A stretch of 64,000 nt of DNA from Lacrimispora sp. BS-2. GTDB taxonomy: Bacteria > Bacillota > Clostridia > Lachnospirales > Lachnospiraceae. How positions within the stretch are numbered: the first letter of the stretch is position 1; each line of letters opens with the position of its first letter. The position numbers were made by a program, and so were the translations under genes. The stretch is taken from positions 186,001-250,000 of the forward strand of contig NZ_CP157940.1 of the NCBI RefSeq assembly GCF_040207125.1, read 5' to 3'. Under the pieces are notes generated by a model that saw nothing but the letters and a program-made list of their open reading frames with translations, was not told the origin of the DNA and did no database searches. This document shows, piece after piece, positions 34,996-42,641 of this stretch.

Positions 34996-36291
34996 ATGAA
35001 AATAAGCGATACGATTCAGCTGCTGGAGTCTAAAAAGTCAGAAAAGCTTATGGCCGCTTTATACGGAGAAGAGGCGGTCAGGGAAAATATAGAACGGTAT
35101 CAGAGCCTTGTGAGTGACTTCCAGAAGAAATTTCCAGAGGATGATGTGATTTTGTTTTCCTCACCCGGACGTACGGAGATCAGCGGAAACCATACCGATC
35201 ATAACCACGGAAAAGTGCTTGCTGGAAGCATTAATCTGGACTGCGTGGGCGTAGCCGCAAAAAACAACAGCAGGAAAGTGAATATTATCAGTGAGACCTA
35301 TAACCAGAGCTTTGAGATTGATTTAGACGACTTAGCTCCAAGCGATAAGAAGGCAGGGACCATTGATCTGGTAAAAGGGCTTTTAAAGGGCTTTTTAGAG
35401 GCCGGCTACGAGATCGGCGGCTTTGATGCCTGCGTAACCAGCAATGTTATCAGTGCGGCAGGTGTCAGCTCCTCCGCTTCGTTTGAGATGCTGCTTTGTT
35501 CTATTTTAAATACATTCTTTAACAATAGCGCCATGGATACCGTGGCTTATGCCCATATTGGCAAGTTTTCTGAAAACGTGTACTGGGACAAGGCTTCCGG
35601 CCTTTTAGACCAGATGGCATGTGCAGCAGGGGGACTTATTACCATTGATTTTAAGGACCCGGCAGCTCCGGTTGTAGAGAAAATTGACTTTGATTTTGGT
35701 TCTAAAAACCACAGCCTTATTATTGTCAATACAGGAAAGGGTCATGCGGACTTAAGCGCGGACTATTCCTCAGTTCCGGCAGAGATGAAAAAGGTCGCTG
35801 AATTCTTTGGAAAAGAGGTCTGCGCCGAAATCACAGAAAAAGAGGTCATTGACAATTTACAGGAGGTCAGGGACTTTGCCGGTGATCGTTCTGTCCTTCG
35901 TGCCCTCCATTTCTTTGAAGAAAATAAGCGGGTAGAGGCGGAAGTTGCAGCTTTAAAGGAAAACCGGTTTGAGGACTTTTTAAAGAATATCACCGAATCT
36001 GGAAATTCTTCATGGAAATGGCTTCAGAACTGCTTTACCAATACCAGTTTCCAGGAACAGGGGATCACCATTGCCCTGGCTCTTACGGAACTTTTCCTTG
36101 CAGAGAAGAAGAAAGGCGCATGCAGAATCCATGGAGGCGGATTTGCCGGTGTTATCATGACTATGCTGCCTAATGAACTGGTAGATGAATATATTTCCTA
36201 CATTGAGAAAGCCATGGGAGAGGGCAATGCTTACCGGATGAGCATCAGGCCTTATGGAGCCATCTGTTTCAATGAGATAATCAATCAATAA
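34996..36291 (+). CDS. galK: Galactokinase
   Basis: A GHMP-family kinase converting galactose to galactose 1-phosphate. The N-terminal signature is GRTEISGNHTDHNHG near residues 58-72, the ATP loop is SAAGVSSSASFEML, and the C-terminal GGGFAGVIMTM motif is present. At 431 residues it is somewhat longer than the E. coli enzyme because of about 30 extra N-terminal residues. AAAGGAGA precedes the ATG. galT and galE are not adjacent. Confidence 0.93.
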   Translation: MKISDTIQLLESKKSEKLMAALYGEEAVRENIERYQSLVSDFQKKFPEDDVILFSSPGRTEISGNHTDHNHGKVLAGSINLDCVGVAAKNNSRKVNIISETYNQSFEIDLDDLAPSDKKAGTIDLVKGLLKGFLEAGYEIGGFDACVTSNVISAAGVSSSASFEMLLCSILNTFFNNSAMDTVAYAHIGKFSENVYWDKASGLLDQMACAAGGLITIDFKDPAAPVVEKIDFDFGSKNHSLIIVNTGKGHADLSADYSSVPAEMKKVAEFFGKEVCAEITEKEVIDNLQEVRDFAGDRSVLRALHFFEENKRVEAEVAALKENRFEDFLKNITESGNSSWKWLQNCFTNTSFQEQGITIALALTELFLAEKKKGACRIHGGGFAGVIMTMLPNELVDEYISYIEKAMGEGNAYRMSIRPYGAICFNEIINQ

Positions 36292-36373
36292 TAATTGTAA
36301 ATTCTGCCGCTATGGAGTAAAATAGAAGTAAGAAACATTAGAAAAGAACGTGTGGCAGAAGGAGGCGGACATT

Positions 36374-37021
36374 ATGAAAGAAAAGAAAAATCTGGTTATC
36401 ACCATAGGAAGGCAGTACGGCAGCGGCGGCCGAATTGTGGGAAAAGCCCTTGCAGAGGAACTGGGAATTCATTTTTATGATGAAGAGATTTTAACCATAA
36501 CATCGGAGCAAAGTGCCGTTGGAGAGGTATTTTTCCGTCTGGCGGATGAAAAGGCAGGAAGCAACCTGCTTTATAAGATCGTAAGCGGCTTAAAGCCCCA
36601 GCTTGGGAAACCCTCTACGGATGCGGATATTGTGAAACCGGAGAATCTGTTCCGTTTCCAGTCCAAGGTCATTAAAGAACTGGCTTCGGAAGAGTCCTGC
36701 ATTATTGCCGGACGGTGTGGGGATTACATCTTGGGCCGTGAAAAAGAAGCGTTCCCTGGTCTGGTAAAAATCTTTGTTTATGCAGACAACGAGACTCTCA
36801 TCAAGCGTACCATGGAGGTCGATAATGTTGATGAGAAAGAAGCAGCAAAGCGTGTAAAAAAGATCAACCGGGAGCGGAAGGAGTATTACCGCTACTATAC
36901 CGGTGGTAATTGGGAAGATTGGGACAATTATGACCTGATCATCAATACCAGTTGTATTGACTTGGAACAGACAGCGAAACTGATTAAGGATTATATTAAG
37001 CTTAGAGGAATTGAGTTATAA
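36374..37021 (+). CDS. Cytidylate kinase-like family protein
   Basis: A 215-residue P-loop kinase of the cytidylate kinase-like family. The nucleotide loop is TIGRQYGSGGRIVGKALAEE, a form in which the classic GKT is replaced by GSGGR, and IIAGRCGDYIL and RVKKINRERKEYYRYYTG follow. It is distinct from the essential Cmk; substrates have not been established. The ATG at 36374 has AAGGAGG 9 bases upstream. A terminator follows, so it is probably transcribed alone. Confidence 0.87.
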   Translation: MKEKKNLVITIGRQYGSGGRIVGKALAEELGIHFYDEEILTITSEQSAVGEVFFRLADEKAGSNLLYKIVSGLKPQLGKPSTDADIVKPENLFRFQSKVIKELASEESCIIAGRCGDYILGREKEAFPGLVKIFVYADNETLIKRTMEVDNVDEKEAAKRVKKINRERKEYYRYYTGGNWEDWDNYDLIINTSCIDLEQTAKLIKDYIKLRGIEL

Positions 37022-37031
37022 AGGAACGCAT

Positions 37032-37070
37032 AACGGCGGCTTTGATTGTAATTTCAAAGCCGCCGTTTTC
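37032..37070 (+). terminator. Terminator after the cytidylate kinase-like gene
   Basis: AACGGCGGCTTTGA (37032-37045) pairs with TCAAAGCCGCCGTT (37054-37067) with TTTTC at the end. Confidence 0.9.
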
Positions 37071-37194
37071 ATTGTCCGGGCTGGTATATCATTGAATCAG
37101 TTTTAACATTCCGTGGATTTTTCCAGTACCAGTGCAGGCAAGGCACTATCTAAGTCATTCTTAAAATACACCAGATTTCCGATTTACAAAACAG

Positions 37195-38514
37195 CTAAAT
37201 AAATAAATTCACGTTGGATTCTTCCGCATCCCCCAGATAAGCGCCTACGCCCCCAAGCTCCACCCCGTCGATCAATTCTTCGGGATGGATTCCCATGACA
37301 TCCATGCTCATGGTGCAGGCCACAATCTTTACTCCGGATTTCATGGCCTTTTGGATCAGGGTTTCCAATGAATCCACATTTTTATCATTCATGATTTTTT
37401 TCATCATGGCGGTTCCCATGCCGCCCATATTCATTTTGGAAAGTTTTAATTTTTTACTGCCTCTGGGAAGCATGAATCCAAACATGGATTCCACCAGTGA
37501 TTTGGGGACCGGCTGCTTTTCCGCTTTTCTTAATGCCGTCAGTCCCCAGAAGGTAAAGAACATGGTAACAGGTCTGCCCATGGCTGCAGCGCCATTGGCT
37601 ATGATAAAGCTTGCCAGAACCTTGTCAAGATCACCGGAAAATACGATGATAGTCTTGCCTTCGGATGCTTCCTTTTTTTCAAGGGAAGCAGGACTTCCTT
37701 TTTTAACCAGTGCAACGTAATCCTTTCCCCGGAGTTCACAGGCCATAAGTTCATTTCCGGTACGCCTGCACCAGGCGCCGATGTCCCGGGTAAAGCCTGG
37801 ATCCGAGGCAGATACCTCCATGACTGCCCCATCGGGCATTTCCTTCATGGTTTCAAATACCTTCATAATGGGACCGGGGCACTGCATTCCGCTGCAATCT
37901 AAGCGCATGGCAGAGGTGGGGATATTTTTGGTCTCCATCTGGCCGTTGTCGGCATAAAGAATTTGTTCGGAAGGCTGAAGAGCATCTGCCCCATAATGGG
38001 TCGACTGATAGAACCTGGCGCCGCCGGGATAAAGCTTGACATTATGAAATCCGTTGTGCATCAGGATGCGGACGGCATTGTAAGCCCGGACCCCAATGGC
38101 GCAGAAGACAATGGTTTTCCTGGAAGGATCCAGTTCCTTTAAACGGTTTCTTAGCTGCCCCAGTGGAATGTGGGTTGCATTTGGGAGGGAAAAGGCCATC
38201 AGCTCCGCATCCTCTCTTACATCAAGGATCACTGCTTCCGGACTTTGCTCTACCGCATCCCAGGAGGTAAATGCAACTTTTCCCGTAAGCAGGTTTTCAG
38301 CCACAAAGCCAGCCATGTTGACCGGGTCTTTTGCGGAAGAGAAGGGTGGGGCATAGGCCAGCTCCAGGTTCTTTAAGTCATGGATTCCTGCGCCAAGGCG
38401 GATTGCCACCGCCAGGGTGTCGATCCGTTTATCAACACCGTCCCGGCCCACGATCTGCGCTCCGAAGATCTTTTTTCCATTGGTGGAGAAAAGAAGCTTT
38501 AAGGTTATGGGCAC
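37195..38514 (-). CDS. CoA-disulfide reductase fusion, C-terminal half after a frameshift
   Basis: This 439-codon frame continues the reductase in the neighbouring frame. It begins with the end of the pyridine nucleotide-disulfide oxidoreductase dimerisation domain (LLFSTNGKKIFGAQIVG), then a rhodanese domain with active Cys in IVFCAIGVRAYNAVRIL, a TusA-like domain with CSGMQCPGP, and a DsrE/DsrF-like domain ending in ACTMSMDVMGI. These are sulfur-relay modules. Its own ATG-like start is unlikely to be used. Restoring one base near 38538 joins it to 38505-39644, giving a protein of about 815 residues, as in homologous fusions. Confidence 0.85.
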   Translation of the reverse strand: MPITLKLLFSTNGKKIFGAQIVGRDGVDKRIDTLAVAIRLGAGIHDLKNLELAYAPPFSSAKDPVNMAGFVAENLLTGKVAFTSWDAVEQSPEAVILDVREDAELMAFSLPNATHIPLGQLRNRLKELDPSRKTIVFCAIGVRAYNAVRILMHNGFHNVKLYPGGARFYQSTHYGADALQPSEQILYADNGQMETKNIPTSAMRLDCSGMQCPGPIMKVFETMKEMPDGAVMEVSASDPGFTRDIGAWCRRTGNELMACELRGKDYVALVKKGSPASLEKKEASEGKTIIVFSGDLDKVLASFIIANGAAAMGRPVTMFFTFWGLTALRKAEKQPVPKSLVESMFGFMLPRGSKKLKLSKMNMGGMGTAMMKKIMNDKNVDSLETLIQKAMKSGVKIVACTMSMDVMGIHPEELIDGVELGGVGAYLGDAEESNVNLFI

Positions 38515-39644
38515 GGCACCGGGATAATAGCCTGCATGGAGTTCTGGGTAATGATGATGCTTTCATAGTCCGTTCCCTTTTGAAGGCCCCTCCTGATCAG
38601 TGCCTTTTCATTTGCGCCGGTAGAAGCCACAGCTAAATCAAATACCTTTGCAACGGACGTTCCCTGAGTCTTTTCATAGGTTTCCTGCGCCCCTGCAATA
38701 TTATTTGCTGCAATTCGTCCCTGTTTGTTGGCAGGTCCTGCAAGGGGGATCATTGCTGGTTCCCGGAATATAAGGTCGTTGACCTGAATCACATCGCCTA
38801 CGGCATAGATATCAGGATCCGAGGTTCTTAAATAATCATCGACCACAATGCCGCCCCGTTCATTGACGGCAATGCCGGCTGCTTTTGCCAGTTCACTGTT
38901 GGGCCGGACTCCGATGGAGAGGATGACAAGCTCTGCAAAAAGAGTTTTACCGCTTTTTAGAGTAATGGCTACAGATCCATCCTGATCTTCAAACCCGGCA
39001 ACACCGTCGCCAAGATGAAGGTCTACGCCGTTTTGCAGGATGTGTTCGTGGAGCAGTTGGGCCATTTCGTAGTCTACAGGCGTCATAACCTGGTCCAGCA
39101 TTTCAATGAGTGAAACAGAAAGTCCTGCGTGGCGGAGATTTTCAGCCATTTCAAGACCAATAAAGCCCCCTCCGATGACAGCGGCAGTTTTGATTTTATT
39201 TTCCTTAATAAGAGCGCGGATGCGGTCGGTGTCAGGAACCGTCCAGAGAGTCTGGATTCGGGAAGATCCGATTCCGGGAATGGGCGGGCGGACCGGTGAG
39301 GAGCCGGTGGAAATGACTAAGGTGTCATAGGTTTCCTCATAGGTTTCCCCGGAATCCAGTCTGCGTACTGTGATTTTTTTATTCTCCTTGTCAATGGAGG
39401 TAACTTCATTTTTTACTCTGACATCGATGTCATACTTCTTTTTCATGGCTTCCGGAGTTTGCAGCAGCAATGCGTCCCTGGATTTAATTACATCACCTAC
39501 ATGGTAAGGAAGGCCGCAGTTAGCGTAGGAAATGTATTCCCCCCGTTCCAGCATGATGATATTTGCCTCCTCGTCAAGCCTGCGCAGCCTGGCTGCACAG
39601 CTGGCTCCTCCGGCCACTCCGCCGATAATTACAATTTTTTTCAT
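38505..39644 (-). CDS. CoA-disulfide reductase fusion, N-terminal half (frameshifted)
   Basis: An FAD-dependent pyridine nucleotide-disulfide oxidoreductase. The FAD loop is IVIIGGVAGGASCAARLRR, the active-site cysteine is Cys43 in SYANCGLPYH, exactly where coenzyme A-disulfide reductases carry it, and the NAD(P)H loop is AAVIGGGFIGLEMAE. The frame ends early at QAIIPVPCP because the segment that should read NSHAGYYPGAVPI has lost one base (forward strand near 38538-38539). The gene is either a pseudogene, a phase-variable site or an assembly error. It is divergent from the peroxidase gene, consistent with redox control. Confidence 0.88.
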   Translation of the reverse strand: MKKIVIIGGVAGGASCAARLRRLDEEANIIMLERGEYISYANCGLPYHVGDVIKSRDALLLQTPEAMKKKYDIDVRVKNEVTSIDKENKKITVRRLDSGETYEETYDTLVISTGSSPVRPPIPGIGSSRIQTLWTVPDTDRIRALIKENKIKTAAVIGGGFIGLEMAENLRHAGLSVSLIEMLDQVMTPVDYEMAQLLHEHILQNGVDLHLGDGVAGFEDQDGSVAITLKSGKTLFAELVILSIGVRPNSELAKAAGIAVNERGGIVVDDYLRTSDPDIYAVGDVIQVNDLIFREPAMIPLAGPANKQGRIAANNIAGAQETYEKTQGTSVAKVFDLAVASTGANEKALIRRGLQKGTDYESIIITQNSMQAIIPVPCP

Positions 39645-39817
39645 AATATTCCTCCTGTTATATTTTTAAACGATTCAATGGTCATGTGTTTTTTCGTTAA
39701 GTATAAACAAATATTTAAAAGATGTCTGTGATTCAGTCACATAACAGCCATTGCCCGTGACAATGATCATGTTTTTATCGCACATAAAGCAAGAAAATAT
39801 ATGCATAATTAATTTTG

Positions 39818-39834
39818 TGCAATTAAATTTTGCA
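39818..39834. promoter_or_regulatory. MarR/OhrR-type operator candidate
   Basis: TGCAATTAAATTTTGCA is a near-palindrome of the length and base composition bound by OhrR-like MarR proteins. It lies immediately upstream of the peroxidase promoter, and an OhrR-like regulator is encoded just downstream. Confidence 0.45.
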
Positions 39835-39840
39835 ATTCCA

Positions 39841-39869
39841 TTGACAAATGACCAATAACGTTTTATGAT
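39841..39869 (+). promoter_or_regulatory. Consensus promoter of the peroxidase gene
   Basis: TTGACA (39841-39846) and TATGAT (39864-39869) are 17 bases apart. A second TGCAATTTTGTACA-like dyad lies at 39888-39901 over the probable transcript start. Confidence 0.7.
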
Positions 39870-39923
39870 AAGAATAGTTTTAAAAAATGCAATTTTGTAC
39901 AATATAAGAAGGAGGTACATGAA

Positions 39924-40469
39924 ATGTCTGTTTATGATTTTACAGTGAAAGAAATGGATGGCACAGAGAAACCCTTATCCGATTATGCAGGCAAGGTGCT
40001 GCTGATTGCCAATACGGCAACGGTCTGCGGGTTTACTCCCCAGTATACGGATCTTCAGGCCATGTATGACGATTACGCAGGCAAAGGGTTTGAGATCCTT
40101 GATTTTCCCTGCAACCAGTTTGGAAACCAGGCGCCAGGAGACAACGAAGAAATTCATTCCTTTTGTACCGGACGCTTTGGAGTTACCTTCCCTCAGTTTG
40201 CAAAGATTGATGTAAATGGGGAGAATGCCATTCCCCTGTACCGTTACCTGGTGAATGAAAAGGGCTTTGAAGGCTTTGACCCGGGACATGAGCTGACTTC
40301 CCGCCTGGAACAGAAGTTTGAAGAGGTTAATCCGAATTATAAAAATGAACCGGACATTAAATGGAATTTCACCAAATTCCTTGTGGATCGTGAAGGAAAT
40401 GTGGTCAGGCGTTTTGAACCGACCGCGGATATGAAGTATGTAAAAGAAAGTGTAAAAAGCTTATTGTGA
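39924..40469 (+). CDS. Glutathione peroxidase family (BsaA-like thiol peroxidase)
   Basis: A 181-residue member of the glutathione peroxidase family, which in Firmicutes usually uses thioredoxin rather than glutathione to reduce hydroperoxides. The peroxidatic residue is Cys35 in NTATVCGFTPQY (cysteine, not selenocysteine); FPCNQFGNQAPG and KWNFTKFLVDREG complete the active site. GAAGGAGG precedes the ATG. It is followed by an OhrR-like regulator, and the divergent neighbour is a disulfide reductase, so the locus looks like a peroxide response unit. Confidence 0.93.
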   Translation: MSVYDFTVKEMDGTEKPLSDYAGKVLLIANTATVCGFTPQYTDLQAMYDDYAGKGFEILDFPCNQFGNQAPGDNEEIHSFCTGRFGVTFPQFAKIDVNGENAIPLYRYLVNEKGFEGFDPGHELTSRLEQKFEEVNPNYKNEPDIKWNFTKFLVDREGNVVRRFEPTADMKYVKESVKSLL

Positions 40470-40510
40470 AAAACCGGACGAGGATGGCAGAGGAAGAGGA
40501 GAGAGAAGTT

Positions 40511-40954
40511 ATGGACTATGAGAAATTAAAATTGGAGAACCAGCTTTGCTTTCCGCTATATGCCTGTTCCCGCGAGATTATCAAACGGTATAAACCATTT
40601 CTTGATGAGATCGGGCTGACTTATACCCAGTATATTGCCATGATGGTATTATGGGAGAGAAAGCAGGTCACCATTAAGAAAATGGGCGAGCTTCTGTACC
40701 TGGACAGCGGCACCTTGACCCCTTTGTTGAAAAAGATGGAAGCCGCCGGCCTGCTTAGACGGAGCCGGGCCAGAGAGGATGAGAGAAGCGTGATCGTTGA
40801 ACTGACGGAAAAGGGAGAACAGCTAAAGGATCAGGCTGTAACCATTCCTGACCGGATGTCCCAATGTATTTCCGTTAATAAAGAGGAATCCAGGGATTTG
40901 TACCGGCTTCTGTATCAGATTTTAGGCCAGACGGATCAAAGACCGGAAAAATAA
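40511..40954 (+). CDS. OhrR-like MarR family regulator
   Basis: A 147-residue MarR protein of the OhrR type. The N-terminal KLENQLCFPLYACSREI places Cys13 at the position of the redox-sensing cysteine of B. subtilis OhrR; the winged helix includes LYLDSGTLTPLLKKMEAAGLL and the wing RAREDERSVIVELTEKG. Oxidation of the cysteine by organic peroxides would release it from DNA. The ATG at 40511 follows GGAGAGAG. It is probably co-transcribed with the peroxidase gene, which it likely represses together with itself. Confidence 0.88.
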   Translation: MDYEKLKLENQLCFPLYACSREIIKRYKPFLDEIGLTYTQYIAMMVLWERKQVTIKKMGELLYLDSGTLTPLLKKMEAAGLLRRSRAREDERSVIVELTEKGEQLKDQAVTIPDRMSQCISVNKEESRDLYRLLYQILGQTDQRPEK

Positions 40955-40968
40955 ATGAAGACCCAACG

Positions 40969-41013
40969 AAAGCACCCCCGCGTGAATTCTAATTTTCGCG
41001 AGGGTGCTTTTGT
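40969..41013. terminator. Terminator between converging genes
   Basis: AAGCACCC with CGCG pairs with CGCG and GGGTGCTT, followed by TTGTATT on the + strand and by T-rich sequence on the minus strand. Confidence 0.8.
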
Positions 41014-41039
41014 ATTCATGCCTTGACTGTATGAAAGGT

Positions 41040-42431
41040 TTACCAGGAGAGGTTACAGCATCTGGGAGCCGTAAAATCCATGTTATAAAATTCGCCGATC
41101 CCCTGGGGAAAGGTAAAAATGTTAAACGGATCATATTTCTCCTTCACCTTTTTTAATCTGCAAACATGGGTACCATAATATTGTTCAAGATAGCAGGGAA
41201 GGCATGCATAGGGGAAATTCACATAGGAGCCGTTGGTAACTGATTCTAAATAGTTGAATTTTTCAGTTACCCAGGCGGCATTTTTACATCTATGGTCTTC
41301 AAATATGGTATCAAGCCAGACAATAAAGTTGGCATTGCGGTAGAAAAATGCAGTTTCATCTACATCCACCTCTGCCACCTTGCCTCCCAGGGCATAAAAG
41401 GAAATGCTGGCATAAACAGAACCTTGGGGCCGCTCTTTTATAAGACCGGCAATTTTTAAGCTTTCACAGTTGCTAAAGTCCCGCACAGCAAAACGGCTTG
41501 CTGATTTGAATTTTTCAAAGGGAGGATAAAAGTCCCCGATAATTGTAACAGCTTCCAGGAAGGTCACGTATTTTAAACTGTATTTAACACCTCCAAGCTC
41601 AAGGAGGGGAGCAATGATTCCCAGGGCTAACTCAGGAGGTCCGTAAAAGATCCCTCTTGCGATAATCCCAAGTCCTTCAAAAAGATCGTTGTAGATCCTT
41701 GAAATCAAGGTTACCCTCTGATCGGCATCTTTCAGCCAGTCCTGCCAGGTCAGCAGGAATAAAGACTGCTTCTCCTGGTCTGCATGGGGATATCTTATGT
41801 CAATAAGTGTAACTTTATTTACCTTCTGGGGAAGGCGGAAGGTCATGGAAACGACTACGCCAAAGTTTCCTCCCCCTGCTCCCCGGCATGCCCAAAATAA
41901 ATCGGCGTTTTCCTGAGAATTGGCATTTACGATGCGGCCTTCGTAATCGACCATACGGATTTCTAAAAGATTGTCGCAGCCAAGGCCAAAGTGGCGGCAG
42001 GAGAGTCCGAAGCCTCCACCTAAGGCATATCCGCCAACCCCAACCGAGGGGCAGGTCCCGCCAGGGAAGGGGTAACCTTTTGATGAGACGAATTCATATA
42101 ACTGTTTGTTTGTTACGCCTCCCTGAACGTGAAGTAAATGGGCGTCTTCATCTATGGCAAGCTGGTTCATTTCACTTAAATCAATGTCAAGCACATGATC
42201 GCCGGTGGAGTAGCCTTCATAGTTATGGCCTCCGCTTCGGATCCGCAGACAGACGTGGTTCTTTTGGGACCACAAAACCGCATTGCTGACATCTTCATGA
42301 TTCCGGCAATAAACAATGGCCAGGGGGAATTTTTGGACCGCCCTGTTATATACTTGTCTTAATTCATGATAATAAGGGTCGTCTGGAGTAACAATACGAC
42401 CGGTGAGCCCGTTAAAATTACAGGTGTTCAT
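41040..42431 (-). CDS. FAD-binding oxidoreductase, BBE type
   Basis: A 463-residue flavoprotein of the berberine-bridge-enzyme-like group, which oxidises sugars or alcohols with oxygen or another acceptor. Both residues for bicovalent FAD attachment appear present: His in RSGGHNYEGYS and Cys in GGTCPSVGVGGYALGGG. The C-terminal BBE segment ends YDPFNIFTFPQGIG. The start at 42431 follows GGAGG; the frame extends another 33 codons without a ribosome site. The substrate is unknown. A gene of this kind in an anaerobe may serve sugar oxidation or detoxification. Confidence 0.88.
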   Translation of the reverse strand: MNTCNFNGLTGRIVTPDDPYYHELRQVYNRAVQKFPLAIVYCRNHEDVSNAVLWSQKNHVCLRIRSGGHNYEGYSTGDHVLDIDLSEMNQLAIDEDAHLLHVQGGVTNKQLYEFVSSKGYPFPGGTCPSVGVGGYALGGGFGLSCRHFGLGCDNLLEIRMVDYEGRIVNANSQENADLFWACRGAGGGNFGVVVSMTFRLPQKVNKVTLIDIRYPHADQEKQSLFLLTWQDWLKDADQRVTLISRIYNDLFEGLGIIARGIFYGPPELALGIIAPLLELGGVKYSLKYVTFLEAVTIIGDFYPPFEKFKSASRFAVRDFSNCESLKIAGLIKERPQGSVYASISFYALGGKVAEVDVDETAFFYRNANFIVWLDTIFEDHRCKNAAWVTEKFNYLESVTNGSYVNFPYACLPCYLEQYYGTHVCRLKKVKEKYDPFNIFTFPQGIGEFYNMDFTAPRCCNLSW

Positions 42432-42641
42432 GAGGATTGCCTCCTTTCCTAATAACATTTTATTAAGAAGGAGGACATTTGGTTCGGCATGTATATTTCC
42501 CGTTCCCGGCCTGTCTTTGATTTCTTCCATTTTATTTTGTCAATATTTTACAAAAATATAATTTTTAAGGGCTGACAGGTACTATTCTGATTTCTAAATC
42601 ATAAAATATGGAAAATTGTTTAATTGAAAGGCAGTAATCTT

